From assembly GCF_000724625.1 (NCBI RefSeq), contig NZ_CP007139.1, forward strand, positions 806,001 through 870,000: a stretch of 64,000 nt of DNA, written 5' to 3'. This document shows, piece by piece, positions 34,619 to 43,869 of the stretch. The notes beneath the pieces were generated by a model. That model was not told the origin of the DNA. It saw only the letters and a list, made by a program, of their open reading frames with translations, and did no database searches. The translations under genes and the position numbers were made by a program. This stretch comes from Fimbriimonas ginsengisoli Gsoil 348. Its GTDB lineage: Bacteria > Armatimonadota > Fimbriimonadia > Fimbriimonadales > Fimbriimonadaceae. Each line of letters begins with the position of its first letter. The stretch's first letter is position 1.

Positions 34619-35320
34619 TTAAGTTCCTTTCGTATTCCCAAACAGGTCGATGTGCAGCCTCGTCGTAAGACGCCAGTTCCGGCGCATCACCGGCCCCACG
34701 AGTGCTCGCGCTCGCCGGTGAAGCGTCTCGGCATCCGTCCCTTCCGGCATTAACAAGACCCGCTGGGGAACCACTCCTCGAAGGCGGGAGAGCAACCCTT
34801 CGATCTCGACCAGGTCGGCCTCGACATTCGGTCCGACGACGAATTTGAGCTGATAACGATAGCGGTCGATAAGTCTCTGCAAGACGTCGATCTGCAAACG
34901 GGTCGATTCGTGACGCTCGCGCCACGCCTCGTCTTGCGGAGTCGAATTGGCGAGCTTCGGGCTGATGCTCATGAGATCGCAGGGAAGCTCCCGGTAGATC
35001 GTTCCCGCCGTTTCGATTGTGATCGTCTTGCCCAACCGGTGACACTCTTCAGCTAGCGTCTCGACCCCGCCAAAGAGCATCGGCTCGCCCCCCGTGAGCA
35101 CCACGTGATCGATCCCGGTCGCGATCACCCGCTCCAAGATCTCGCCGACCGGCATCACCGGCCCCTCCGGCCGCCAGCTTGCATAAGGAGTGTCGCACCA
35201 AGCGCAACGGAGGTTACAGCCGCTCACGCGCACAAAAACACTCGGGATGCCGACCCAGCTTCCCTCCCCTTGGACAGAGGCGAAAATCTCAGCGATACGA
35301 AGGCGGGCGTCGTCGGACAA
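34619..35320 (-). CDS. queE: 7-carboxy-7-deazaguanine synthase (radical SAM)
   Basis: 233 residues with IFASVQGEGSWVGIPSVFVR and the radical SAM cluster GCNLRCAWCDT (Cys35, Cys39, Cys42). GGEPML follows at about residue 78. QueE converts CPH4 to CDG in queuosine and preQ0 synthesis. The start is TTG at 35320, 15 bases after the TPR gene stop; no better start is evident. The neighbours in the queuosine pathway (queC, queD) are not in this window. Confidence 0.93.
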   Translation of the reverse strand: MSDDARLRIAEIFASVQGEGSWVGIPSVFVRVSGCNLRCAWCDTPYASWRPEGPVMPVGEILERVIATGIDHVVLTGGEPMLFGGVETLAEECHRLGKTITIETAGTIYRELPCDLMSISPKLANSTPQDEAWRERHESTRLQIDVLQRLIDRYRYQLKFVVGPNVEADLVEIEGLLSRLRGVVPQRVLLMPEGTDAETLHRRARALVGPVMRRNWRLTTRLHIDLFGNTKGT

Positions 35321-35335
35321 GCACCCAGAGTTTAC

Positions 35336-35902
35336 TTACCTCTGGTTTATCTTCTTCTCGACCCGCTTCAGGTTCTGAACCGCCGTCAGGTCCTTCGGCG
35401 CGAGCGCGATGTACTGTTTCCACACCCTCTCCGCGTCCGGAAGGTGCCCGGTCTTCTCATAGGTGTGAGCAAGAATTCGATAGACGTTCGGGTGCGGATG
35501 CTTTTGCAGCGAAATCTTCGGCTCGAGCAGAGAAGCGATCGTCTCGTATTTCTTTCGGCGGAAATAGAACTCGGCAATCGGCAGCGAGCCGTCCGGGTCC
35601 GATTCGTTTTCGAGGGCGTAGGTGTGGTAGACCGCCTCGGCGTTATTCCACTCTTGCACGTTCTCCAGCATCCACCCCAGGTTGGTCACGACCTCATAGT
35701 CCTTGGGCCGAAGCTGGTGGGCCACCCGCAACAACTGGATCGAAGCTGGAAAGTCACCGTCGTCGAACCAAACGTCCGTCTGTTGGTCGATCCTCTCGTT
35801 GGCGTAGTACCAGATCGAGTTCAGGCGATCCTGAGCCGGCGCCGCCATCGCGCACCCGATTCCCACTGCCCAGAGACCAACGCCTAAAACCAATCGCTTC
35901 AT
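35336..35902 (-). CDS. Secreted TPR-repeat protein
   Basis: 188 residues with a signal peptide ([18 protein letters not shown]) and three or four tetratricopeptide-like repeats ([32 protein letters not shown] type, [20 protein letters not shown]). TPR proteins mediate protein contacts in the envelope. The ATG overlaps the gatB stop as ATGA, so the two are translationally coupled although the functions appear unrelated. Confidence 0.8.
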   Translation of the reverse strand: MKRLVLGVGLWAVGIGCAMAAPAQDRLNSIWYYANERIDQQTDVWFDDGDFPASIQLLRVAHQLRPKDYEVVTNLGWMLENVQEWNNAEAVYHTYALENESDPDGSLPIAEFYFRRKKYETIASLLEPKISLQKHPHPNVYRILAHTYEKTGHLPDAERVWKQYIALAPKDLTAVQNLKRVEKKINQR

Positions 35903-37362
35903 TCTCGCTCCAACGCTTCCGCCACAAGTTGTTGAGCAAGTTGCGGGTTGACTCGGCCGCCGGAGGCCTTCATAACCAGCCCGACGAGGAATCCCTTCAC
36001 CCCCACGTTACCTGCCTTAAACTTTGCGACGATCTCTTGATTGTCCGCCAATACTTGTTCTACTAACGGCATTACCGCGTTTGCGTCCGTTATTTGCGAA
36101 GAACCCTTCTCTTTTACGACATCGGACGGAAGCTTTCCGTTCTTGAACACCTCGCGGAATAAGTCCTTGCCCATCTTGCTGGAGATCGCACCGCTGGCGA
36201 CCAGCTTCGTCAGGTCCACGAGATGGGTGGGGGTGATCTTGCTCTGGCGGGCGGCGATCCCCTCCCCCTTCAACAGCATCAAGAACTCCGACCGCATGAG
36301 GTTGGAAATCGCTTTGGGCTCGCCACCCAGACCGACCGCCTCCTCAAAGAATGCCGACCAGTCGGTGTCCGCGATCAGCTCGTCGCTCTCCTTCTCTCCC
36401 AGTCCGTGCTCGTTCCGGTACCGCTGGAGCTTGGCGATCGGCAGTTCGGGCAAGGAGGCGCGAAGCCGTTCGATGTAATCCTCCTCGAACGCCATCGGCG
36501 CCAGGTCCGGGTCGGGGAAGTACCGGTAGTCGTTCTCCGATTCTTTCAGTCGCATTGGGAAGCTCGACTCGCGCTGTTCGTTCCAGCCGCGCGTCTCTTG
36601 CAAAACCTTCCCGCCCTGCTCCAACACGGCGACCTGCCGGCGCACTTCGAACTGCACGCCGAGTTGTACGGAGCGGAAACTATTCAGGTTTTTCAGCTCC
36701 GACTTCGTACCCAGCTCGTCCGACCCATCCAATCGCACGGAGATGTTCGGCTCGCAACGAAGCGACCCCTCCTCCATCTTCCCGTCGCACACGCCCAAGT
36801 AGAGCAGGATCTGCCTCAATTGGGTGAGGTATTCCTTCGCCTCGTCCGGAGTTGAGATGTCCGGTTTGCCGGTTTCCGGGTTGAACCCGGTCACGATCTC
36901 CATCAGTGGCGTTCCCGCCCGGTTGTAGTCGACGCCGCTTCCCCCGCTCGGCAGGTGCATCAGCTTGCCGGTGTCTTCTTCCAAGTGCACTCGCCGGATG
37001 TGAATCCGCTTCGTTCCCCCTCCGGCCGCCGGAATTTCAAGGTAACCGTGGTAGCCGAGCGGATTGGTTTCTCCGTACTGGGTCACCTGGTACCCCTTCG
37101 GCAGGTCCGGATAGAAATAGTTCTTCCGGTGGAAGACCGAATCCATCGCGATCTTGCAATTCAAGGCGAGCGCAGTGCGCAAAACCATCTCGATCGCCGC
37201 CCGGTTCGGCGTGGGAAGCGTTCCCGGTAGCCCGAGACATACCGGGCAGACGCGAGTATTCGGCTCGCCGCCAAACGCCACAGGGCAGCGGCAAAACATC
37301 TTGGAGCGCGTCGCCAGCTCGGCGTGCACCTCCATGCCGACGCTCGGAATGAAGTTCGCCAT
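35899..37362 (-). CDS. gatB: Aspartyl/glutamyl-tRNA amidotransferase subunit B
   Basis: 487 residues; standard length. It begins [20 protein letters not shown] with the zinc cysteines (CRCPVAFG...CPVCLGLPG) and has [17 protein letters not shown], the [11 protein letters not shown] motif and the C-terminal helical tail domain. GatB is the kinase and transamidation subunit of GatCAB, which makes Gln-tRNA or Asn-tRNA from misacylated precursors. gatA and gatC are not adjacent. First gene of a run with the TPR, queE and hypothetical genes. Confidence 0.97.
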   Translation of the reverse strand: MANFIPSVGMEVHAELATRSKMFCRCPVAFGGEPNTRVCPVCLGLPGTLPTPNRAAIEMVLRTALALNCKIAMDSVFHRKNYFYPDLPKGYQVTQYGETNPLGYHGYLEIPAAGGGTKRIHIRRVHLEEDTGKLMHLPSGGSGVDYNRAGTPLMEIVTGFNPETGKPDISTPDEAKEYLTQLRQILLYLGVCDGKMEEGSLRCEPNISVRLDGSDELGTKSELKNLNSFRSVQLGVQFEVRRQVAVLEQGGKVLQETRGWNEQRESSFPMRLKESENDYRYFPDPDLAPMAFEEDYIERLRASLPELPIAKLQRYRNEHGLGEKESDELIADTDWSAFFEEAVGLGGEPKAISNLMRSEFLMLLKGEGIAARQSKITPTHLVDLTKLVASGAISSKMGKDLFREVFKNGKLPSDVVKEKGSSQITDANAVMPLVEQVLADNQEIVAKFKAGNVGVKGFLVGLVMKASGGRVNPQLAQQLVAEALERE

Positions 37363-37454
37363 GGTTTAGAAACCGCCAGTCTACCGAAGCCTCCCCCTCT
37401 AAACCCCAAGGGGTCACGCCTCCAGCAAGACCGGCCTACGGCGCAGCCGTGTCG

Positions 37455-37551
37455 CCGCAGGTTGGCTCGTACCTGCGCGACAACGTCCCAACGATCCACA
37501 AGTTTGGTCAAAGGGCGAAACGCTCTCGCGCAGGTACGAGCCAACCTGCGG
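37455..37551. repeat. Perfect 25-base inverted repeat
   Basis: Bases 37455-37479 (beginning CCGCAGGTTGG, ending CTGCGCG) recur as an exact reverse complement at 37527-37551, with 47 bases between. Each arm itself holds a GCAGGT/ACCTGC palindrome around TGGCTCGT. It is related in style to the modular repeats and lies in the gap between gatB and divergent genes. Confidence 0.85.
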
Positions 37552-37598
37552 CTACAACGCTTCGCGTTAGCGTTAACGAGAGGTCAAAGTGCGATAAG

Positions 37599-38054
37599 AT
37601 GAAGTCGATGAGCAGATTCGCTCCCCCCAGCGTTCGGGAGGTAGATCTGGAGTGGCAGCGGCTCCCGGTAAAAGCCCGGGCGAAGGCCCGCTGGCTAATG
37701 CTCGTCCACGTTCGAAATCCTGGCTCTGATCTTCGCGGAAGAATGGACTCACTCGGTTTCTCGCCTGCGCTCGCCGTTTGGGCGGAGGCCGAATGCAACC
37801 GCCGGCGATTGTACGAGGCCAACCAGCCTGCGAATGAAGACCCGAGCGACGGCCCCGTAATCGTGTCCCTGGCCGGCTTTCTCCTTGCCCTCGTCTGGCT
37901 GATTGCGGAAGTCCGCAATCCGGCGCCGGAGCCAAGGCTTTGGGCACTTGGGGCGGCCTCCGCGACCAGTTATGTCATGTGGCGAACCCTGTTGCGCTGC
38001 CTGAACGCTTGGTATCGGGGCTCCCTTCGAAGGTCTGGCGGCGACGCAAGATAG
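37599..38054 (+). CDS. Small membrane protein, tandem paralogue 1
   Basis: 151 residues from ATG 37599 (or 37608). An N-terminal charged helix region (REVDLEWQRLPVKARAKARW, MDSLGFSPALAVWAEAECNRRR) is followed by two membrane segments and a short basic tail (MWRTLLRCLNAWYRG). The following gene has the same layout: helical N-domain with GFS-x-x-LA-x-WA, two membrane helices and an R-W/W-Y tail. I infer duplication. Function unknown. Confidence 0.65.
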   Translation: MKSMSRFAPPSVREVDLEWQRLPVKARAKARWLMLVHVRNPGSDLRGRMDSLGFSPALAVWAEAECNRRRLYEANQPANEDPSDGPVIVSLAGFLLALVWLIAEVRNPAPEPRLWALGAASATSYVMWRTLLRCLNAWYRGSLRRSGGDAR

Positions 38055-38064
38055 GAAACTGTCG

Positions 38065-38514
38065 ATGGCGATATTCGGCCCCCCTCCAACCCCCGCGCTA
38101 CGGGAAGAGTGGCGGAATCTCTCCAAAGAGATCCGCCGCGAGGCGATCGATATATTATTCGGCCCGCGAGGAATGACCGACTCCGAAGTCCAAGCCCGGT
38201 TGGTTGAGCTGGGCTTTTCCGCCGAGCTCGCGGAGTGGGCCGCCGGCTACGCAATGGAGCAAATCCGCGGACTCGGGCGGATGATCATCGATGAGCCGGT
38301 GCTGCGTCGGGGACGTCTTGACCGCTTTAACCATCTGCTCGTTTCGGTCATCGTCTTCTTCTTTTCGCTCACCTGGTTCGCACAGGAAGCCCAAACCCTT
38401 CGAGAGGGAACCACGCCGATCGGAATCGTCCCCGCGAGCGTAATGACGCTCGTTTCGTTCTTTTTCTTCATGGCGTGCCTGCGCCGTTGGATTTACGCAT
38501 TGAAACGGGAATAG
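38065..38514 (+). CDS. Small membrane protein, tandem paralogue 2
   Basis: 149 residues starting 10 bases after the preceding gene. ARLVELGFSAELAEWAAGYA parallels the GFSPALAVWAEAE segment of paralogue 1. Two membrane segments (SVIVFFFSLTWFA and MTLVSFFFFMACL) and a basic end follow. Likely the same family and operon. No family name known to me. Confidence 0.65.
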   Translation: MAIFGPPPTPALREEWRNLSKEIRREAIDILFGPRGMTDSEVQARLVELGFSAELAEWAAGYAMEQIRGLGRMIIDEPVLRRGRLDRFNHLLVSVIVFFFSLTWFAQEAQTLREGTTPIGIVPASVMTLVSFFFFMACLRRWIYALKRE

Positions 38515-38537
38515 CGCGTTTCCGGGACAATGACGTC

Positions 38538-38882
38538 ATGCGTGAACCGCCGCCCCTGTCCGAGCCGCCGAGCTTGCGGTACGGATATCTCTTCCGCGGT
38601 CTCATCATGCTTGTCGGCGGCATGGTCAGCGAATGGCTGATGCGCCCGATCGTGCCCTGGACCTACGTCCCCGGAACTCTTATCGTGGTCTCCGGCGTGG
38701 GGATCGCCGTCGCTATCTTCGACCGGTACCGCCCCGACTTCTCGTCGATCGCCTACTTTGCGGTAGCCGTCGGTGTATTCGGGCTAACCTACCTCGCCCA
38801 AACCTCCGTCCTCCCCCTCTTCCTGTACACCGCCGCCTTCGATCTAACCCGCTTCGCCTTGCGTGTACAGATAGAAGAGTGA
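38538..38882 (+). CDS. Small membrane protein with three hydrophobic segments
   Basis: 114 residues starting at ATG 38538, 23 bases after paralogue 2. An N-terminal proline-rich cytosolic end is followed by three or four membrane helices (LFRGLIMLVGGMVSEWLM; PGTLIVVSGVGIAVAIF; SIAYFAVAVGVFGLTYLA). It lacks the soluble N-domain of its neighbours. GACAAT lies 6 bases before the ATG. It probably ends the operon; a hairpin follows. Confidence 0.6.
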   Translation: MREPPPLSEPPSLRYGYLFRGLIMLVGGMVSEWLMRPIVPWTYVPGTLIVVSGVGIAVAIFDRYRPDFSSIAYFAVAVGVFGLTYLAQTSVLPLFLYTAAFDLTRFALRVQIEE

Positions 38883-38885
38883 GGG

Positions 38886-38930
38886 GTTAGCGGTTGACAG
38901 GGAGCGATCTCCGGACTGCCAACCGCTAAC
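38886..38930. terminator. Hairpin between convergent genes
   Basis: GTTAGCGGTT (38886-38895) pairs with AACCGCTAAC (38921-38930). It lies between converging gene ends and lacks a clear T-run. Confidence 0.5.
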
Positions 38931-38933
38931 GGT

Positions 38934-39458
38934 CTAGGCCGTGTATGCGATTCGATTGCCCGCCAGGCCTTCCGTGCCGGCGAGCGCCGTCTTGGCGTAT
39001 TGCTGGATCAACGGGAATAGCTTTTGCGCAGTCGCCTCTTCCTCGGCTTGGATCTGCCGCCCCAATGCCGCCGTGACGTCGTCTCCGACGACGGACGAAT
39101 AGGCGATCAGCGACTCGTACATCCCTCGCTCGAGATGCTCGATCGAATACGCCTTGATCAGGTTCTGGGTGTTCTTGTCGTATTCGTCATGCGCTCCGTG
39201 CATGATCTCGCTCATCCTGGCGAGCACCATGTTGAGGAATCCCTTCCCCCCGCTTGGGTCCGCGCCCAGCGCCTTGAGCCTCGCCTCTAACCGCTGAGCT
39301 TGGCTCTGGGTTTCGATCCGATGCTGCTGAAAAACCGCCTTGATGTTGGGGTCGTCGGTATCGTCGATGAAACCCTTGATGACGTCGTCGATACCGGTCT
39401 CCGCCGCGTGCGCGTCTTGCAAGTAGCGAATCAGCCGTTCCTTTGCGTTCTCTGCCAT
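38934..39458 (-). CDS. Ferritin-fold protein (DUF892/YciE-like)
   Basis: 174 residues from ATG 39458, preceded by AAGGAG at good spacing. Four helices of the YciE/DUF892 type are visible: RLIRYLQDAHAAETGIDDVI, FQQHRIETQSQAQRLEARL, NLIKAYSIEHLERGMYESL, AEEEATAQKLFPLI. Glu/His pairs at metal-ligand positions are preserved. Such proteins are stress-induced in the cytosol. The gene stands alone. Confidence 0.82.
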   Translation of the reverse strand: MAENAKERLIRYLQDAHAAETGIDDVIKGFIDDTDDPNIKAVFQQHRIETQSQAQRLEARLKALGADPSGGKGFLNMVLARMSEIMHGAHDEYDKNTQNLIKAYSIEHLERGMYESLIAYSSVVGDDVTAALGRQIQAEEEATAQKLFPLIQQYAKTALAGTEGLAGNRIAYTA

Positions 39459-39639
39459 GTGCTCTCTCCTTCGCGTCTTCCCGCCGTTAAGACGGGGCGC
39501 GAAATTTTGACGAGAGGGCAATACCCAGGTTCCGAACTGGCCCTGGGTCGTAAGGCCCGCGCCCTCCGGTCCACGCGGAACCACTGATAAATTTGCCGGG
39601 TCAGATCACCCACGAAGAGCGAAAACTCAAGGAGAGAAT

Positions 39640-39720
39640 ATGAGCATTACCCTAATCCTTCTCATCGTCGTGATCCTGCTGCTTCTCGGCGGTGGTGGCT
39701 ACTACTATCGTCGCCTCTAG
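39640..39720 (+). CDS. 26-residue hydrophobic peptide, DUF3309-like
   Basis: A very short gene: ATG at 39640 with AAGGAG 6 bases upstream, stop at 39718-39720. The peptide has a single membrane helix (SITLILLIVVILLLLG), then GGGGYYYRRL. This matches the start of DUF3309-type small membrane proteins (MxxxILLIxLILLLLGGGGYY), widespread in bacteria. It lies in the gap between the YciE-like gene and the kinase operon, where stress-related small genes are common. The strong ribosome site supports translation. Confidence 0.72.
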   Translation: MSITLILLIVVILLLLGGGGYYYRRL

Positions 39721-39906
39721 ATCACGCAGAACCCCAGTGGACCGCCGGCCTCCTGCCCTCGGCTATTCGAGGGGCAAGGACGCTCGGCGGGCTGGGGAGC
39801 GTCCTCTAAGGGACCGGAAAGCTGGTACGAACGCCCCGCCCGAGTGAGAAACGACCGCGGCCCTCGTCTGGGCGTATTAGATCGGCCCCCATCGGAACAA
39901 CGGGCA

Positions 39907-41007
39907 CTACCGTTCACCGAGAGTGAAATAAAAGGTCGCCCCCTTCCCCGGCGCGCTGTCGGCCCAAACCGATCCGCCGTGACGGTGGACGACCTTCTGC
40001 ACGTTATAAAGGCCGATGCCCGTCCCGGGAAACTCGCTCGAGCTGTGCAGCCGTTCAAATGCCTTGAACAGCTTATCTTTGTATTCCATGTCGAAACCAA
40101 CGCCCGAGTCGCGTACGAAGAACGCCCCCTCGGGCGTTCGACCGAAGGAGACCTCAGCCCGACCGGTCGGCTTCGAATATTTAACGGCATTTTCGAAAAG
40201 GTTCTGGAGCACATAGCGAAGGAGTCCCGGGTCGGCGTCGGCGTATAAATTCGGCTCGATAGTGAACTTCGCCTCGCACCCCCAGTCGCGGCTGCATATC
40301 TCGTCCGCCACATCCCGCGCAAGCGCGCTAAAGTCGAAGTGGGAACGCACCACCTCCCGCCGGCCGAGCCGGGACGACTCCAGCAAATCCGAAATGAGGC
40401 TTTCCATTCGCCGCGCCGCCGTCATTTGGCGGCGCATCATATCCTGAGCTTCGGAGGCCAGCGAACTCCCGTATTCGTCGAGGAGGATCTTTGAGTAGCC
40501 CAGGATCGACCGCAGAGGCGCCCGCAGGTCGTGCGACACGGAGTAGGTAAAGCTCTCCAGGTCGGTTGCGAGAAGCTGAAGCGACGCTTCGTTCCGCTCG
40601 GCCCGCTTCCGCGCTTCCATCCAATCCGTTAGGTCGAAAGCGGCTCCGGCAAAGCCGGAAAACTCCCCGTTCGAGCCAAAATCCGGTTCCCCCCGATCCA
40701 GCATCCACCGGTATTCCCCGTCCTGACGCCGGAGCCGGAAATCCAGCTCGAACCTCTCTCGGCTTTGAACCGCGTTTCGATACTGCTCGCGAGTGCGCTC
40801 CGAGTCCGCGGGGTGAACCGCGGCAAGCCAGCCCGCGCCATTGTTCTCATCCCCGCCGATGAAGTGGCGCCAGCCGTTACCTGTGAAGGTCCGCTCCCCG
40901 TCCGGACCAGAGTTCCATCGGAGAACCCGGGCGTCGGAAGATGGACGCAGGGGCTCTCCTAGTTCCTCGTTTGGGTCGGTCCGGTTCGAGATAATGTCTC
41001 CCACCAT
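39907..41007 (-). CDS. PAS-domain sensor histidine kinase
   Basis: 366 residues, no membrane segment. One PAS domain (residues about 25-130, with WRHFIGGDENNGAGWLAAVHP and the GEYRWMLDRGEPDF PAC motif) is followed by HisKA (YSVSHDLRAPLRSIL, His159) and HATPase (ENAVKYSK, RDSGVGFD, GTGIGLYNVQKVV). It autophosphorylates in response to an unknown cytosolic signal. No response regulator is adjacent. It follows the larger paralogue by 39 bases, and their kinase cores are closely similar, so they arose by duplication. Confidence 0.92.
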   Translation of the reverse strand: MVGDIISNRTDPNEELGEPLRPSSDARVLRWNSGPDGERTFTGNGWRHFIGGDENNGAGWLAAVHPADSERTREQYRNAVQSRERFELDFRLRRQDGEYRWMLDRGEPDFGSNGEFSGFAGAAFDLTDWMEARKRAERNEASLQLLATDLESFTYSVSHDLRAPLRSILGYSKILLDEYGSSLASEAQDMMRRQMTAARRMESLISDLLESSRLGRREVVRSHFDFSALARDVADEICSRDWGCEAKFTIEPNLYADADPGLLRYVLQNLFENAVKYSKPTGRAEVSFGRTPEGAFFVRDSGVGFDMEYKDKLFKAFERLHSSSEFPGTGIGLYNVQKVVHRHGGSVWADSAPGKGATFYFTLGER

Positions 41008-41046
41008 CGTTTAGGCGGAAGATTCGGGAAAGCCGTTCGCGGAAAC

Positions 41047-43632
41047 TCAGGGCGCCAAGCTGAACCAAAAGGTCGATCCGTGGCCAGGTGTGGACTCCGC
41101 CCACACTTTGCCTCCGTGGCGCTCGACGATCCGCTTCACGTTGGCGAGCCCGATTCCCGTTCCGGGGTACTCGCTCTGGCTCACCAGCCGTTCGAACGGC
41201 CGAAAGAGCTTATCCCGGTATCGCGGATCAAACCCAATCCCTTCGTCTTTCACGAAGAACGTCCCGTCTCGGGCTCCCACTCGCACCGTGCCGCCGTTGG
41301 GTGAGAACTTCACTGCGTTCTCCAGCAGGTTCAGGAGGACGAATTTGACCAGCTTCGGATCACCGACCGCCTCCAAACTTGGATCGATTTCTAGCGAAAC
41401 ATGCTCGCCGAACCCGTCCACCAGCTCCCTCGCTACCTGAGCGGTGAGATCCGATAGGTCGAACCTAACGAACTTCATGTCCTGACGAGAAATCCGAGAG
41501 AGCTTCAGCAGCTCGTCGATCAGCACTCCCAGGTGTTTTGCATTGTGGGCCTGCCGTTCCAGCAGCGAACGCTCCTCCGGCGACAGCTTGCCGCCCGTTT
41601 CTTCCAGCAAGATCATGCTCGTCGACATGATCGCCCGGAGCGGTGCGCGGAGATCGTGAGAGACGGTGTAGGTGAACCCCTCCATCTCGCGGTTCGCGTC
41701 GACCAGTTCGGCGGTTCTGGTTTCCACTCTCGCCTCAAGCTCCTGGTTCAGCTCCCTCTGCCGCCGGTCGGCGAGGGCCAGCGTTTGTTCCTTGGTCTTT
41801 TGATCGTGGATATCGACGCTCGTCCCGAACCACTCGGTGACTTCGCCATCGCCGCCGAGGATCGGCTCGCCACGCTCCAAGAACCACCGGTACTCTCCAT
41901 TCTTCGTCCGGTATCTCAGCTCCGCCTCGTAGGGCGTCCCGTTTCGAAGACAGTCCCACCAGATTTTCCGGCTCGGCTCCAGGTCTTCCGGATGGATGAG
42001 CGCCAACCAATCGTCGGGGGTCGGCTGCAGCCCGGGAAGGCCGGTAACCTCGGTCCAGCGGCGGTTAACCCACCGCGTATATCCTTTGCCGTCGAGCACC
42101 CACACGAGGCAAGGCACCAGGTTCGCCAGGCGCTCGTATCGCGCCTCGATCTCTTTGCTTTCCGTGATGTCGATCCCCACGCCGTGGACCCACGCCGGCT
42201 TGCCCGAGGCGTCGAACGAGGCGCGCCCGCGTCCTTCCATCCATCGCCAACCCCCGTCGGCGTGCCGGAAACGGAACTCCATTCGGTAATCCTCTCCGGT
42301 TCTAAGTGCCTTTCGCACCGTCTCAGCGACGCGCTCGACGTCGTCGGGATGGACCAGCTTTTCGAACTCGACCCGTCCCTTATCGCCGGCGAACGCCCCC
42401 GGTTCGAGCCCAAAGAGCGCCTCCAACTCCGGTGACCACTTGATGACGTCCGGTTCGACGCTTCTCGACCAGTAACCCATGCGCCCACCGAGCAGCGCCA
42501 GCGATAGCGAGCGCCGCGCGTCGCGCAGTTCCTCTTCCGCCTGCCGGCGCTCCGTAATGTTTTGCGCCAATCCCACGAACCGGATCGCCTTTCCGGCCTC
42601 GTTTCTCACCACGGTTGCCCGGAGCGAAATCCACCGGGCTTCTCCTTCCATATTGCGAATCAGAATCTCTTCGTTCAGCTCGGAGGTTTCGTCGACCGCC
42701 TTCACCGTCGCCATGTAGATTCTCTTTTGGTCCGCCGGGTCGATCCGCTCGAAGAACACCGTCCGGCTTGGCGCCACATCCGACGGAATTCCGGTGATTT
42801 CATGCATCTCGCGAGACCAGGTCATCAAATCCGTGGCCAAATCCCACTCCCAGATCGAGGCTCGCGCTCCCTGCAGCGCGAGCGCCAGGCGCGCTTCCGC
42901 GCGCTTTCGTTCCGAGATGTCGCGGAAGTAAACGGCGAGGCCGGAGGGCGAGGGATACGCATGAATCTGCAGCCAGATGTCCGCCTGAGTAATCGCAAAC
43001 TCAAAGTGGATCGCCGTCTGCTCTCGCATAGCCCGGCGAAACTCCAGCTCGACCTTGGTGCCGACCAGTTGAGGAAAGAGCTCCCACTGGCTGATCCCGA
43101 TCAGCTCCTCTGGTTTCCGTTGGAGCATTTCCGAGGCCACGCGATTCGCGTAAGTGAACCGGAACTCGGTATCGAAGGCGACGAACGCGTCGGTCGTGCT
43201 CTCAAAAAACGACTCCACCGGCGACTTCGGGACCTCGACGGAAGGCGACGCGGGCTCTTCCAAATGAACGCCGGCCCAACCCTGTAACGTCCCGGCTTCG
43301 TCCTTGATCGGGTTCGCCCGAACGCAGACCGTTCGCCGTTCTCCTAAGGCGGTCAAGTAGGTGTGCCGACGTTCGAACGGCTCACCGGCCGCGATCCCGG
43401 ATCGCCAGGTCCGCTCTTGCAGGTTGCGCACCTCGGGAGATAGCCACTGGATCCAGCCGTCGCCCAACACGTCCTCAAACGAACGGCCGATCATCTCCAA
43501 GAGTGCGGAGTCGACGTACGTCAATCGGCCCTGCGCATCGCTTGCCCATGCACCCAACCCGCACGCGCCGATGGCCGCCAACAGAGCTTCCCGACTCAGT
43601 TCTTGGCTATCCGCCTCGTGCGTTCTTTCCAA
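41047..43632 (-). CDS. Multi-PAS sensor histidine kinase
   Basis: 861 residues, soluble. Five PAS domains in a row (about residues 18-130, 147-245, 255-370, 385-505, 510-625), each with PAC-type ends (FRHADGGWRWMEGRG, YRTKNGEYRWFLERG). A short coiled linker leads to HisKA (YTVSHDLRAPLRAIM, His659) and HATPase (ENAVKFSP, KDEGIGFD, GTGIGLANVKRIV). Several PAS domains suggest multiple or redox/ligand signals. It lacks a partner regulator nearby. Confidence 0.93.
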   Translation of the reverse strand: MERTHEADSQELSREALLAAIGACGLGAWASDAQGRLTYVDSALLEMIGRSFEDVLGDGWIQWLSPEVRNLQERTWRSGIAAGEPFERRHTYLTALGERRTVCVRANPIKDEAGTLQGWAGVHLEEPASPSVEVPKSPVESFFESTTDAFVAFDTEFRFTYANRVASEMLQRKPEELIGISQWELFPQLVGTKVELEFRRAMREQTAIHFEFAITQADIWLQIHAYPSPSGLAVYFRDISERKRAEARLALALQGARASIWEWDLATDLMTWSREMHEITGIPSDVAPSRTVFFERIDPADQKRIYMATVKAVDETSELNEEILIRNMEGEARWISLRATVVRNEAGKAIRFVGLAQNITERRQAEEELRDARRSLSLALLGGRMGYWSRSVEPDVIKWSPELEALFGLEPGAFAGDKGRVEFEKLVHPDDVERVAETVRKALRTGEDYRMEFRFRHADGGWRWMEGRGRASFDASGKPAWVHGVGIDITESKEIEARYERLANLVPCLVWVLDGKGYTRWVNRRWTEVTGLPGLQPTPDDWLALIHPEDLEPSRKIWWDCLRNGTPYEAELRYRTKNGEYRWFLERGEPILGGDGEVTEWFGTSVDIHDQKTKEQTLALADRRQRELNQELEARVETRTAELVDANREMEGFTYTVSHDLRAPLRAIMSTSMILLEETGGKLSPEERSLLERQAHNAKHLGVLIDELLKLSRISRQDMKFVRFDLSDLTAQVARELVDGFGEHVSLEIDPSLEAVGDPKLVKFVLLNLLENAVKFSPNGGTVRVGARDGTFFVKDEGIGFDPRYRDKLFRPFERLVSQSEYPGTGIGLANVKRIVERHGGKVWAESTPGHGSTFWFSLAP

Positions 43633-43854
43633 CCTCTCCCCAGAAGCTTCGATAGCGGTTCGTTCAACCTTTCGCGTCCCGACTCACGACGATAAATTTC
43701 GTACCCACAGGATAACCCACCTGCCGATTTATCTAAGATTCTCCGCGACCGCAGCCAAAGTCTCTCCTTCCCGTTCACGAAGTACTTCATCGGCGATCGT
43801 CCGCTCCTAAGAATCTTTCCGCCGAGCGTCGTCGATCCCGAATCTAATTGCCGC

Positions 43855-43860
43855 TATAGT
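43855..43860 (+). promoter_or_regulatory. TATAGT -10 box before lactonase gene
   Basis: TATAGT ends 9 bases before the ATG at 43870. It lies inside a small CCGCT/AGCGG hairpin. The same CCGCTATAGTAG string recurs, with one change, at 45970 before the BTAD gene. Confidence 0.45.
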
Positions 43861-43869
43861 AGCGGTAGC

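Noticed and set aside
39717-40322. Minus-strand frame of 201 codons
   Set aside because: Overlaps the kinase gene on the same strand in another frame; Arg/Ser-rich shadow composition.
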